DNA from: Phycisphaerae bacterium
Lineage (GTDB): Bacteria; Planctomycetota; Phycisphaerae; Sedimentisphaerales; Anaerobacaceae
Direction of reading: 5' to 3'
Assembly (NCBI GenBank): GCA_030619925.1
Contig: JAUXAL010000009.1
Coordinates: 1 to 64,000, forward strand
DNA length: 64,000 nucleotides
Positions 7,575 to 16,007 of the stretch are shown piece after piece. How positions within the stretch are numbered: position 1 is the stretch's first letter; each line of letters begins with the position of its first letter. Below the pieces are notes generated by a model that did not search any database, was not told the DNA's origin, and worked only from the letters and a program-made list of their open reading frames with translations. A program made the position numbers and the translations under genes.

Positions 7575-9884
7575 ATGTCTAAGAAACTGGTCTATTCCTT
7601 TTCTTTTGTTTTAATGCTGGGCTCTGTCGGTAACGCAGCCACCATCCATTGGACCGGTCGCGGCGGCAACAACCTCTGGAGCAATCCAGCCAACTGGGAA
7701 TTCAATACAGTCCCTACCGGCGCCGACGAGGTCTATATTGATGTACCGGCCGCCGAAGCACCAAATGGCCCGGTTATTCGGGATGGGATCGATGCAAGGG
7801 CTTTCGGCCTTGCTTGTGAGGTGGCTGGCGAGCCCATGATGACTATGACGGGTGGAACTCTTGAGATAAGAGATTGGATTTGGTGGGGTGACGGGGCCGG
7901 GTCCCACGGCACGTTTTATATGAGTGGCGGCACTATAACGGTTGTTAATGAGTTCGAGCTTGGATGGGGCGGTGGTGAGGGGACCTGGATTATGACCGGC
8001 GGTACGGTCACCGCCGGAGAATTAATAATCCCGACGAGTAGCGGAGCTGCGGGGCAGCTGTACCTCCATGGTGGCACCTTTAATGTTGGCAGCGGCGGCC
8101 TTAAGATGACAAAAACCGGCCTAATAGACATCGGCAAAGGTGTCTTAATGTTCGAAGGTGACCTGACGACGATAGTCAATGACTTTATCCGCGCGGGCCA
8201 GATTACCGCCTACGGCGGGGTGGGGACTGTGTTGGTGACGTATGGTGGACTAACCACAAGGGTAACAGCTATAGGTGCGCCGGAGGCCCTTAACCCAAAG
8301 CCTGCTGATGGCCAGACAGATGTGCCACGAGATGTGGTCCTTGGCTGGAAGCCGGGAGTATATGCGCCCCCAATCAATGGGCATAAAGTTTACTTTAGTG
8401 AGAACTTCAACGACGTCAACGACGGTATTGGTGGCGTCGCTCAGGATGCCAACAGCTATACTCCGCCCCAACGTTTTGATTTCGGCACGACTTACTACTG
8501 GCGCATCGATGAGGTCAACGGCCCACCGGACTATACAGTATACCAGGGCGATGTCTGGAGTTTTACGACTGAGCCATTTGCTTATCCCATCGAGAACATA
8601 ACCGCCACAGCTTGCAGTGCGCACCAAGAATATACGGGCCCTAAAAAGACCATCGACGGCTCGGGACTGGATGCTAATGACCTGCACTCGAAAGAAGCGA
8701 CGGATATGTGGCTTACCGCCAACGAACCGCTGGGGGCCTGGATCCAATATGAGTTCGACAAGGTTTACAAACAGCATGAGCTGTGGGTATGGAACTCTAA
8801 TCAAATGGTTGAGCTTCTTGTTGGTTTCGGGCTCAAAGATGTTACGATCGAGTATTCAACCAACGGGACCGATTGGACAACGCTGGCTGACGTAACTCAA
8901 TTTGCCCAGGCGCCCGGGGCAGCCGGTTATGCTCACAATACCACGGTTAATTTTGGCGGCGCGGTGGCAAAGTACGTCAGGATTACCGCTGCTAGCAACT
9001 GGGGCTTTCTGCCCCAATACGGTCTAAGCGAGGTCCGCTTCTTATACATACCCATCCGTGCAAGGGAGCCCTACCCGGACTCCGGTGCGACAGATGTGGA
9101 CGTGGATGTGGTCCTTAGCTTCAGAGCGGGCAGAGAGGCAGCACAGCACGATGTGTACCTTAGCACCGACGAGCAGGCTGTGATAGACGGTACTGCCGGT
9201 GCTACTACCGTGAGCCAGACCAGCTACGCTCCCTCTTCGCTCGATTTAGGCAAGACTTACTACTGGAAAATTAACGAGGTCAATATGGCCGAGACTCCTA
9301 CAACGTTGGATGGCGATATCTGGAACTTTACGACAAGCGAGTTCATTGTCGTCGACGATTTTGAGCTCTACAATGACCTTGACACCGATGACCCCGAGAG
9401 TAACAGGATATTTAACGCATGGATAGACGGATACGAGCAGCCGACAAACGGTTCTGTCGTTGGTTATGCTAATCCTCCTTTTACCGAGCAAACTATCGTT
9501 CACAGCGGCAATCAGTCGATGCCGTTGTTCTACGACAACACCGGCGGCGCAGCATATTCAGAGGCCGAACGCACTTTTGCTGTTGGGCAGGATTGGACTA
9601 AAGCCGGCGCTGCGACATTTGTGCTGTACTTCCACGGTACTGAGGGCAACACCGGGCAGTTGTATGTGAAGATCGACGGCTCCAAGGTGGTCTATGACGG
9701 TGATGCGGGTGATATAGCGAAAACACAGTGGAAGCAGTGGAGTATTGACCTTGCACCACTTGGCGCTAGCCTGCTGAATGTCACGAAGCTGGCTATTGGG
9801 ATTGACGGCAGTGGTGCCGGTGGTAAATTGTACGTTGACGACATTCGGCTGTATGTGTCGGCTCCCGAGCCAGAAGCCAATTAA
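7575..9884 (+). CDS. Large secreted discoidin-domain protein
   Basis: 769 residues. A Sec signal peptide (MSKKLVYSFSFVLMLGSVGNAA) is preceded by AAGGAGGA. Residues ~25-230 are beta-helix-like repeats rich in SGGTITV / TGGTVTAG patterns, as in planctomycete autotransporter-style and PEP-CTERM surface proteins. Then follow an Ig/FN3-like module ending YYWRIDEVN...VWSFTTEPF (~235-335), an F5/8-type-C (discoidin) module with AKYVRITAASNW and YGLSEVRF (~335-495), a second Ig-like module, and a jelly-roll module with VVDDFELYNDLD and LYVDDIRLY (~593-760). No catalytic domain or sorting tail is visible. Role inferred: extracellular polysaccharide or matrix binding. Paralogous to 16008-19565 and to the partial gene at 3-833. 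Confidence 0.8.
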   Translation: MSKKLVYSFSFVLMLGSVGNAATIHWTGRGGNNLWSNPANWEFNTVPTGADEVYIDVPAAEAPNGPVIRDGIDARAFGLACEVAGEPMMTMTGGTLEIRDWIWWGDGAGSHGTFYMSGGTITVVNEFELGWGGGEGTWIMTGGTVTAGELIIPTSSGAAGQLYLHGGTFNVGSGGLKMTKTGLIDIGKGVLMFEGDLTTIVNDFIRAGQITAYGGVGTVLVTYGGLTTRVTAIGAPEALNPKPADGQTDVPRDVVLGWKPGVYAPPINGHKVYFSENFNDVNDGIGGVAQDANSYTPPQRFDFGTTYYWRIDEVNGPPDYTVYQGDVWSFTTEPFAYPIENITATACSAHQEYTGPKKTIDGSGLDANDLHSKEATDMWLTANEPLGAWIQYEFDKVYKQHELWVWNSNQMVELLVGFGLKDVTIEYSTNGTDWTTLADVTQFAQAPGAAGYAHNTTVNFGGAVAKYVRITAASNWGFLPQYGLSEVRFLYIPIRAREPYPDSGATDVDVDVVLSFRAGREAAQHDVYLSTDEQAVIDGTAGATTVSQTSYAPSSLDLGKTYYWKINEVNMAETPTTLDGDIWNFTTSEFIVVDDFELYNDLDTDDPESNRIFNAWIDGYEQPTNGSVVGYANPPFTEQTIVHSGNQSMPLFYDNTGGAAYSEAERTFAVGQDWTKAGAATFVLYFHGTEGNTGQLYVKIDGSKVVYDGDAGDIAKTQWKQWSIDLAPLGASLLNVTKLAIGIDGSGAGGKLYVDDIRLYVSAPEPEAN

Positions 9885-9921
9885 AGTGGCCCCCATTGCT
9901 TCTTGCCCGCCGCCCCGACTC

Positions 9922-9956
9922 GCCCCCGTGCTTTCTGCGAAAGCAGAAACGGGGGC
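9922..9956. repeat. Nested hairpin downstream of the secreted protein gene
   Basis: GCCCCCGT and ACGGGGGC flank an inner GCTTTCTGCGAAAGC hairpin, giving a long near-perfect stem within 35 bases. No T-run follows directly, so it is not a typical intrinsic terminator. It may protect the 3' end or be a small palindromic repeat. Confidence 0.5.
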
Positions 9957-10014
9957 GGGGGCTGGCGAAGCAAAATATGGGGGCGTAGCTGATGTAGCAG
10001 ATTTGTTTCAGTTC

Positions 10015-10135
10015 GGGGCTTATGCCGATTGACTTGGTATGGGCCCCGTTTTGTCTTCATAAGAAAAGACAGTTAAGTGGGCAGACACTTACGAGAAGAC
10101 CCCTGACATCCATTCTGAGAGGTGTTGTTTTTCGT
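10015..10135 (+). terminator. Intrinsic terminator plus conserved tail, copy 2
   Basis: GGGGCTTATGCC (10015-10026), a 9-base loop, and GGTATGGGCCCC (10036-10047) form a 12-pair stem that uses three G-U pairs, followed by GTTTT. Relative to copy 3 at 19666 the base changes keep every pair, so the structure rather than the sequence is conserved. The next ~80 bases (AAGAAAAGACAGTTAAG, GCAGACACTT, GAGAGGTG) also match copy 3. Confidence 0.75.
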
Positions 10136-10258
10136 TTTATGAGGCAAAGGATTATTGCTATAAATGGTCAAGGGTACAGCGTTGGTTTGCTAACGACCAC
10201 TGAAGAAAAAAAAAGGTTAGCTTCCGAAAGATGGTCTTTTTTGGGAAGCGGTCACTTT

Positions 10259-11062
10259 TCAGTAGTCCTTAAAAATTCTCATCCATTCGGGCCAGTCACT
10301 CGGCTGGGCAAGGCCGACTTTCGTCCAGGCGTTTGCCCTATTGTACCCGCGATGCCAGTTGAGCGCCCACAACTCCTTGAGCCCGATCTTTCTGACAGAC
10401 CAATCCATAAACACGCCGTTTATATACCCATTGTGACGGTTGACGCAAACCCGCCTCATCTCACCTGCACCTCCGCCTTTGTTTACATCACCTGGGTACT
10501 CCGGAGGAAGGTCTGTATCACGCGGATACACATCGAACCACATGCAGTCGAAAAACAAGGGAATCTCGGCGGCCCCTTTGACGTTGACGGTCCGCCAACG
10601 ATCTTCTGATCTGGATGCACCCGGGGGTGTGTCGTACGCCAGCTCATTCATGCCATAGCTGCCGTAGTCTCCCTCCTCACTCGGCCCGGACCACCCTGGA
10701 TGGTCAGATGCTATTCCAGCTCCAAAGACGCCCCACGCCGCGAACGCACCTCGAGCTCCTTCCGACATAGGCTTTGTAGCCGTTGGACAGACACGGATTT
10801 TGGGTTCCTGATAGTAAGGCCGCAAGGCACCGACCCATGTGCCGTTAATCCCGCCACTATACCCATCCATGAGTAACCCGTCATTGTCGTCGCAGTACAT
10901 GACGAACACGAGGGCCCATTCATGCAGATTGGCCTTGCACGCAGCCGCCCTTGCCTGTTTCTTTACCCGGTTCAGGGCCGGCATCAATATCGCCATCAAT
11001 AGTGCAATAATGGCGATTACCACCAAAAGTTCTATTAACGTAAATGCTTTTCGTCTGTACAT
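10259..11062 (-). CDS. Type II secretion/type IV pilin-like protein (prepilin N-terminus, H-X9-DG style)
   Basis: 267 residues. The N-terminus [18 protein letters not shown] is a prepilin leader with cleavage expected before Phe7 and Glu at mature position 5, followed by one hydrophobic helix. The globular part resembles the abundant DUF1559/H-X9-DG-like pseudopilins of planctomycetes, with VCPTATKP, GSYGMNELAY and NRHNGYINGVFMDWS near the end. GGAGGT precedes the ATG. It is 31 bases downstream of a paralogue (11093-11902) with a matching end (MRIFKDY / MRNFKDY), so the pair arose by tandem duplication. Substrate or partners are unknown. Confidence 0.85.
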   Translation of the reverse strand: MYRRKAFTLIELLVVIAIIALLMAILMPALNRVKKQARAAACKANLHEWALVFVMYCDDNDGLLMDGYSGGINGTWVGALRPYYQEPKIRVCPTATKPMSEGARGAFAAWGVFGAGIASDHPGWSGPSEEGDYGSYGMNELAYDTPPGASRSEDRWRTVNVKGAAEIPLFFDCMWFDVYPRDTDLPPEYPGDVNKGGGAGEMRRVCVNRHNGYINGVFMDWSVRKIGLKELWALNWHRGYNRANAWTKVGLAQPSDWPEWMRIFKDY

Positions 11063-11092
11063 AATGCTGTACCTCCATCGAGCGATTGTTTC

Positions 11093-11902
11093 TCAGTAGT
11101 CCTTAAAATTTCTCATCCAGTCCGGCCATACCGGTGTGCCGGCGGCGAGTCTATCTTCGAGCCACAGTCGATGCCATTTCAACTCCCACAGCTCTTTAAG
11201 ACCTACAGAGCTTACAGAGCAATCCAGAAAGACACTGTTTACTGTGCCATTGTGTCGGTTTATGCAGAAATTCCGCATCGCGTCATAATGCCACTGCCAA
11301 TGGCATTGACCATCAAATTCCGGCGGCTCATCTCTTGCCTCCGGCAAGGCGTCAACCCATTGGCAATCAAGAAACACCGGTATATAACCACCCCCTTCGA
11401 CATGGATAGTCCTCCAGTTCTTCTCTAAATGATAGCCTCCCTTGTCATTAGCAACCCACCCATTTAACGCGAAGCTGCCATAGTCACCCTTCATTGCCCA
11501 GCCTGGCACGGTCGGAATGGCTCCCTCGCCATATACACCCCAACCCACAAATGGACCTGTCACGCCGTCGCTAAAAAAACTCGTAGTCGTTGGGCAGACT
11601 CGTATCTTGGGTTCATGGCTATAGTAAGGCCGCATCGCAGCTACCCAACTGTTCTGCGGCTTGCTACCTGCCTCCTTATGTAAATAGCCATTGTTATCCT
11701 GTGCGTACATTGAAAAAGTAAGGCCCATTTGTTTGAGGTTGGCCTGACAAACAACGCTCTTAGCCTGCTCCTTTACCCGTTGCAGTGCCGGCATCAAGAT
11801 TGCCATCAACAACGCAATAATGGCGATCACCACCAAAAGCTCTATTAAGGTAAATCCGTTTCGTTTGCGCGTGATTGTTTTCTCCTTCTCTTTCGCCTGC
11901 AC
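11093..11902 (-). CDS. Type II secretion/type IV pilin-like protein, tandem paralogue
   Basis: From a GTG at 11902 the product is 269 residues, with a short basic leader ending RKRNG, then [12 protein letters not shown] and the MAILMPAL helix. The body matches the neighbour ([43 protein letters not shown]). The frame stays open to 12103, but the extra 67 residues look like translated intergenic DNA and include a CCCGCCTTCGGCGGG hairpin. The best Shine-Dalgarno, AAGGAG, stands 6 bases before an ATC codon at 11875 that aligns with the ATG of the paralogue, so the true start may be non-canonical. Function as for 10259-11062. Confidence 0.8.
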   Translation of the reverse strand: MQAKEKEKTITRKRNGFTLIELLVVIAIIALLMAILMPALQRVKEQAKSVVCQANLKQMGLTFSMYAQDNNGYLHKEAGSKPQNSWVAAMRPYYSHEPKIRVCPTTTSFFSDGVTGPFVGWGVYGEGAIPTVPGWAMKGDYGSFALNGWVANDKGGYHLEKNWRTIHVEGGGYIPVFLDCQWVDALPEARDEPPEFDGQCHWQWHYDAMRNFCINRHNGTVNSVFLDCSVSSVGLKELWELKWHRLWLEDRLAAGTPVWPDWMRNFKDY

Positions 11903-12266
11903 TTTCGTAACCGCAGGTACAAGTGAAGAAAGGTTTTCCAAACCGACCCCGCCGAAGGCGGGTATGATCAAGGTCGGCGCTGCCGACCCGTCGACACCTG
12001 ATTCATCCTTCGCAGTACCTGCTACGGAGAACGGATGCGTCCGGCTGTTGGCCCTGTCTACATAATTATAACCCATTGGCCGGGGCAATGCAACTATTAG
12101 CAAACTAAGCCCGCTCTATCTACAGCAAAATCAAACGCGTCCGCACCTACCAGATCATCCAGATGCCCGCAGAGACGGACCTTCTAATATCGCTGATCGC
12201 ACTGAAACTGGGACACCCGCTCGGATATCTATTCCTTAGGCGTGCTGCTGACCGCCGCACAGCCGT

Positions 12267-12389
12267 TTACGGCACTACAGATAGCCCATCATTAAGCCAG
12301 CCATTCGCCATGATAGCAAGGTCTTTGAAGTCAATCCTGCAATCGCCGTTTACATCGCCGCGCAAATCCAACTGATAAGCATTAAGGCA
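12267..12389 (-). other. Out-of-frame dockerin-like tail of the gene at 12382-14010
   Basis: In the other frame directly after the stop of the upstream gene the minus strand reads LNAYQLDLRGDVNGD, then CRIDFKDLAIMANGWL, a planctomycete dockerin-like calcium-binding tail, and stops at 12267. Removing one A from the run of four at 12390-12393 fuses CPAK directly to CLNAYQLDLRGDVNGD, the arrangement expected for the family. This points to a one-base frameshift, genuine or an assembly/sequencing error. Confidence 0.75.
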
Positions 12390-14010
12390 TTTTGGCCGGA
12401 CACAGTATAATCTGGTCAATATATACGGTGTCCCTGTCTTTATCCTCCTGGCCGGAACTGGTCCCGTCGCCGAAGCCGACAGTGATTTTCTTGACACTGC
12501 TCAGGTCTACGCCGCCATCGCCGAACTGCCCAAGGGCGAGGTTCCACTGGCGCCAGAACTCTGACTGACATGCATGGGTGTATGGGTGCTCGGCCTTGCT
12601 GCTATGGCCGGCGGCATCCTCCAGCTTCAAATACATCAGGTGCTCCATATTTTCGTGCTCACCAATGAATAACAGCGACAACGCCTCAACACCTTGAACC
12701 GTCCAATCCTGCGGGCTGTTAAATGTCCGCGTGGCCTCAGTAAAGTAAGGCTCATACTGATTTTGGAATTGAAACCGCATAGACTTGTTGCCTTGGTTGT
12801 CTATCGCGAGCAAGATGTAATCGAAGCCGGGGATGTTTTCAACCCATACAGCCTTCATGTCTGCATCGTTGGCGTATGATTCAAAGTCTTCCACGCTCAG
12901 AGTCTCTGCTGTCGTAAAGGTCCAGGTGTGGCCTGTGACGGTCCCCGAAGGACCGATTTGATCGACCCGCCATTCGTAAGTCCGGTTGAATTCAAGAGTG
13001 CCGGGGTCAAAGGTGGTACCTGCGGGCGCCGCCTCAGCCTTCTCCATAGCTCCCTTCTTGCCGAACCATAGTTCGCGCGAAGTCGCAAAAGCTGCCTCTA
13101 TCCAGCTAAGGTCGGTGTTTATCGATACGCCTGCTGCACCATCAGCCGGGCCGGGGTTAACGGCTGCCGGGCCGTCAGAAACAGAGAAGATATCGTCAAA
13201 GGTGCAATGGTAGCCGGCTGGTTCTTCATGTTGGTTCTGCGCGAAGATACCGCTTACGCCGCTCAGAAAGGGCTCATCATGAACACCTTCATCTTCCCAG
13301 GGATCGTTGCCGTTAGTGTCGACCATCGTCGCGGTCCTTACGACGAGCGGGCCGCCTTTATACTCGTAGAGACTACCGGTAACGTACACGGGGCCCGAGC
13401 CGACAACATCCAGCTCGGCATAGTAGCTCCTGGCATGGCCGAGGCCTGGTGCAACAACTTCCAAAAGCAGCTCTTCTTCGTTCCTCATGATGTTACTCAT
13501 ATTGACGACCTTCTCGATATCAATGTCCAAGTTGGCGGGGCCATCCTCCCAGTCTATGTGCATCACATAAGTTTGGGTAGAAAACATGCCAGGGGCGCCG
13601 CTCACCGACCCATCGTCAACGAAGTAGGTCGTCCTTGTGAGCAAGCCGTGGTAATTCCGGGAGGCATCGCTGGTGACATTGACCACGGCGCCGACCCGGA
13701 CGTCGGTGAAGACTTCGTCGGAGCCGAAAGCAGCTCCGAATGCCGAGCCGTAGCTTCCCGCGTCCGTATTGTACGAAGTGGTCTCATCCAGGCTGAGGTA
13801 TTTGTTGCCGTCAGGCTCGGCCTGGATGGTTGCCGTGTACGTCTTGGTCATGTCCGGATAGCAAGTGAACTGCCATGTTGTCAGGTCGGGCTCGTTGCCG
13901 TCGAAGGTCTCCGACCAGTTGGCCTGCACCGTCCCGGACACAGCCACAATCAATCCGACCACTGCACAAATTATTAATGAAAAAATAAGTTTCTCATTTT
14001 TTTCAGACAT
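12382..14010 (-). CDS. Secreted beta-sandwich protein, frameshifted before its dockerin-like tail
   Basis: 542 residues from an ATG preceded by AAGGAGG (an upstream in-frame start at 14055 lacks this). Signal segment LIFSLIICAVVGLIVAVSG, then a concanavalin-like domain beginning WSETFDGNEPDLTTWQF, typical of secreted glycan-binding or LamG-like proteins (to ~residue 270). An Ig-like module follows (PADGAAGVSINTDLSW, RTYEWRVDQIG, TWTFTTAE), then a jelly-roll module (VEDFESYANDADMKAVW, TVYIDQIILCP). Translation ends after CPAKMP because of an apparent single-base insertion; the dockerin-like tail continues in another frame to 12267. No catalytic motif is visible; a surface or matrix role is inferred. 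Confidence 0.75.
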   Translation of the reverse strand: MSEKNEKLIFSLIICAVVGLIVAVSGTVQANWSETFDGNEPDLTTWQFTCYPDMTKTYTATIQAEPDGNKYLSLDETTSYNTDAGSYGSAFGAAFGSDEVFTDVRVGAVVNVTSDASRNYHGLLTRTTYFVDDGSVSGAPGMFSTQTYVMHIDWEDGPANLDIDIEKVVNMSNIMRNEEELLLEVVAPGLGHARSYYAELDVVGSGPVYVTGSLYEYKGGPLVVRTATMVDTNGNDPWEDEGVHDEPFLSGVSGIFAQNQHEEPAGYHCTFDDIFSVSDGPAAVNPGPADGAAGVSINTDLSWIEAAFATSRELWFGKKGAMEKAEAAPAGTTFDPGTLEFNRTYEWRVDQIGPSGTVTGHTWTFTTAETLSVEDFESYANDADMKAVWVENIPGFDYILLAIDNQGNKSMRFQFQNQYEPYFTEATRTFNSPQDWTVQGVEALSLLFIGEHENMEHLMYLKLEDAAGHSSKAEHPYTHACQSEFWRQWNLALGQFGDGGVDLSSVKKITVGFGDGTSSGQEDKDRDTVYIDQIILCPAKMP

Positions 14011-14079
14011 AATGTTCCTCCTTACAGAAATCCAAAACCTTATATCGTTAAACAATAATCAATAGTCAATAGAAAACAG

Positions 14080-15468
14080 CTAATTGTCACCGCCTGCCTG
14101 CCAGTTTGCAAGAAAGATTTCAAGGTCATCGTTATCGACTGCACCGGACTTGTTAAGGTCTGTACCCTCGCAATAATTATTGCCTAAATCGCAGTTACTC
14201 TCCAGCCAGTGCGCCAGGAAAAACGAAAAATCGGTTTCCGTGATGCCATCCGGACAGACAAAATCGCCTGCTAAGATTTGCCGCAGCAGCCTCGGATAAT
14301 TCGTTCCTTCACAGATGCTCCAGATATCCTCGGTCCCATTTATGCTCTCGGCCACGAAATCCCAGCCGATATCGGTAAAGGTGCTCTTGGTCTGCATTTC
14401 CGCCGTTGTTTTACCGGTGCCACCAGCACTGGTTGATTGCCCGCTCGTATCCGTATCCCAGAGAGAGGCCAAAACGGTACCGGCATCATTGCTTCCCACC
14501 AGGCCGCCGACATCATTGGTTCCCGTAACGCTGCCTGATGAATAGCAGCTGGTGATACTGCCCAAATCATTCCATCCCACCAGGCCGCCGACATACTGGT
14601 CTGCGTAAACGTCTCCGGTGGCATAGGAGTTGGAGATTGTCGAATAATTTGTTCCCACCAACCCGCCGGCAGTGTATACTCCCGAAACGCTCGCGGTCGA
14701 ATAGCAGTCGGTGATTGTGTTAAAATTATGTCCCACCAGCCCGCCGACGTCAGCCGTTCCCGAAACGCTTCCGGTCGAATAGCAGTTTGTGATTGTCCCC
14801 CAATTAGCTCCCACCAGGCCTCCAACGCCCCATCCGGTTGCCGAAACGCCGGTACTCTTGGCGTAGCAGTTGTTAATGATTCCACCACTAAGCGACCCTA
14901 CAAGCGCAGCAACATAATCTCCTGCTCCTGCGTCAACATTAGGGTCGAGCAATCCCAAATCTTTAATCCGGGCATTTTCTCCGCTAACGTATGCGAAAAG
15001 TCCTACGTTATTTGCATCCGTAGCAGAAGTGTAGCTGAAGTTTGAGATTGTATGACCGCTGCCGTCAAAAACGCCACTAAACGGTTTGTTATCAGGAGAA
15101 TCCCAGCTTACATAAGCTCCGATGATATTGAAATCTGTTCCCGTGAAGCTGCTCAAATCAATATCCGCCATCAGCTTGAAGTGCTTGTCCCAATCATTCG
15201 CATTCGCACCGATTGCATTCATCTGCTCGGCCGTGTAAATCTGATAGGGGTCATTGGGCTCTCCGGTACCTCCGCCGTATTGGGCTTGAGCCGGTAACGC
15301 AAAAAAGCAAATGGCAAGCAATACGAGTAACGGCATTGTTAATTTACCGCTTTGTTTGCCTGCACCTGCGGTTGCGCAGGCACAGGTGCCAGTTACCGAT
15401 TGAGGCTGCTTGCTCGCAGTAGAACACAGATACCTAAACAGACCTAAAGTTTTACTTAGATTAACCAC
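14080..15468 (-). CDS. Secreted GLUG-repeat protein with dockerin-like tail
   Basis: About 462 residues. The hydrophobic signal LLVLLAICFFALPAQAQY lies unusually far in (about residues 47-65), after a segment that looks like translated repeat DNA. The start could therefore be the Met just before the signal; the GTG at 15468 is favoured by AAGGTGA five bases upstream. The body has at least five GLUG repeats of the form VGGLVGxNxGTITNCYSTGSVSG-like (written here as pattern), which build a beta-helix found in bacterial adhesins. It opens with GTGEPNDPYQIYTAEQMN, also typical. The C-terminus carries the planctomycete tail GTDLNKSGAVDNDDLEIF. Likely an exported adhesin or matrix protein. Confidence 0.82.
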   Translation of the reverse strand: MVNLSKTLGLFRYLCSTASKQPQSVTGTCACATAGAGKQSGKLTMPLLVLLAICFFALPAQAQYGGGTGEPNDPYQIYTAEQMNAIGANANDWDKHFKLMADIDLSSFTGTDFNIIGAYVSWDSPDNKPFSGVFDGSGHTISNFSYTSATDANNVGLFAYVSGENARIKDLGLLDPNVDAGAGDYVAALVGSLSGGIINNCYAKSTGVSATGWGVGGLVGANWGTITNCYSTGSVSGTADVGGLVGHNFNTITDCYSTASVSGVYTAGGLVGTNYSTISNSYATGDVYADQYVGGLVGWNDLGSITSCYSSGSVTGTNDVGGLVGSNDAGTVLASLWDTDTSGQSTSAGGTGKTTAEMQTKSTFTDIGWDFVAESINGTEDIWSICEGTNYPRLLRQILAGDFVCPDGITETDFSFFLAHWLESNCDLGNNYCEGTDLNKSGAVDNDDLEIFLANWQAGGDN

Positions 15469-15816
15469 TTTAGTCACCTTTCATAAAATATCGTTATGCC
15501 GTACGAGTACGGCTATCATGGATTATTATTTTCCTACTCAGTCAATGTGCAGACCATTTTTGCCTCCTCGTAAATATGCCTTAGAAATGGGATTATACCA
15601 CAATACGGAATGAGGGACAAGAGAATATCGGTCATTTGTGGAAGTTTTTGCGGCATATCTCAGAGAGCTATTCTTTGCACTGACCGCATCTCTTCAGGAA
15701 AACCCATAGCTTCTTTAGGCCGGTCATTTACCGTGACGGATACAAAATCCTGTGCGCAGGCACGGGTGCGGAGATAAAAAATAGTTGCTGCAACGATGAT
15801 TTTGCATAAATTTTCC
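15469..15816. other. Intergenic region with GC hairpins
   Basis: Divergent space between the GLUG gene and the secreted protein at 16008. It contains GTACGAGTAC-type short palindromes and GC-rich fragments such as CCTGTGCGCAGGCACGGG (15750s), similar to the hairpin CCTGCACCTGCGG / GCGCAGGCACAGG inside the start of the GLUG gene (15358-15390). No ORF with a ribosome-binding site was found. Confidence 0.4.
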
Positions 15817-15857
15817 TTGAAGTGAAGGTGGCTGATTTGGTATAAATAAGATTAGTG
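15817..15857 (+). promoter_or_regulatory. Conserved promoter-like block, copy 2
   Basis: TTGAAG (15817-15822), 18 bases, TATAAA (15841-15846), then GATTAGTGAAG. Same hexamers, spacing and downstream ATTAGTGA as at 7369-7410. It lies 162 bases before the ATG of the paralogous gene at 16008. The leader between holds AAGGAGG at about 15909 with no start codon, then the true GAAGGAGGA at ~15998. Confidence 0.6.
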
Positions 15858-16007
15858 AAGCTTGTACCCGTAGGGGCGGGTATGTGTGGTTTTTAGGCTT
15901 TATAAAGGAAGGAGGTAGTCTCAAGTCGTAAAAAAGAAATTGTTCTGGGCAAATACGAAATTTACTAAAGGTGGAAGTTACCTTAACTTTTTTGAAGGAG
16001 GATTATT

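Noticed and set aside
13207..13977. 256-codon plus-strand ORF
   Set aside because: Entirely antisense to the frameshifted secreted protein, with no ribosome-binding site or family features.
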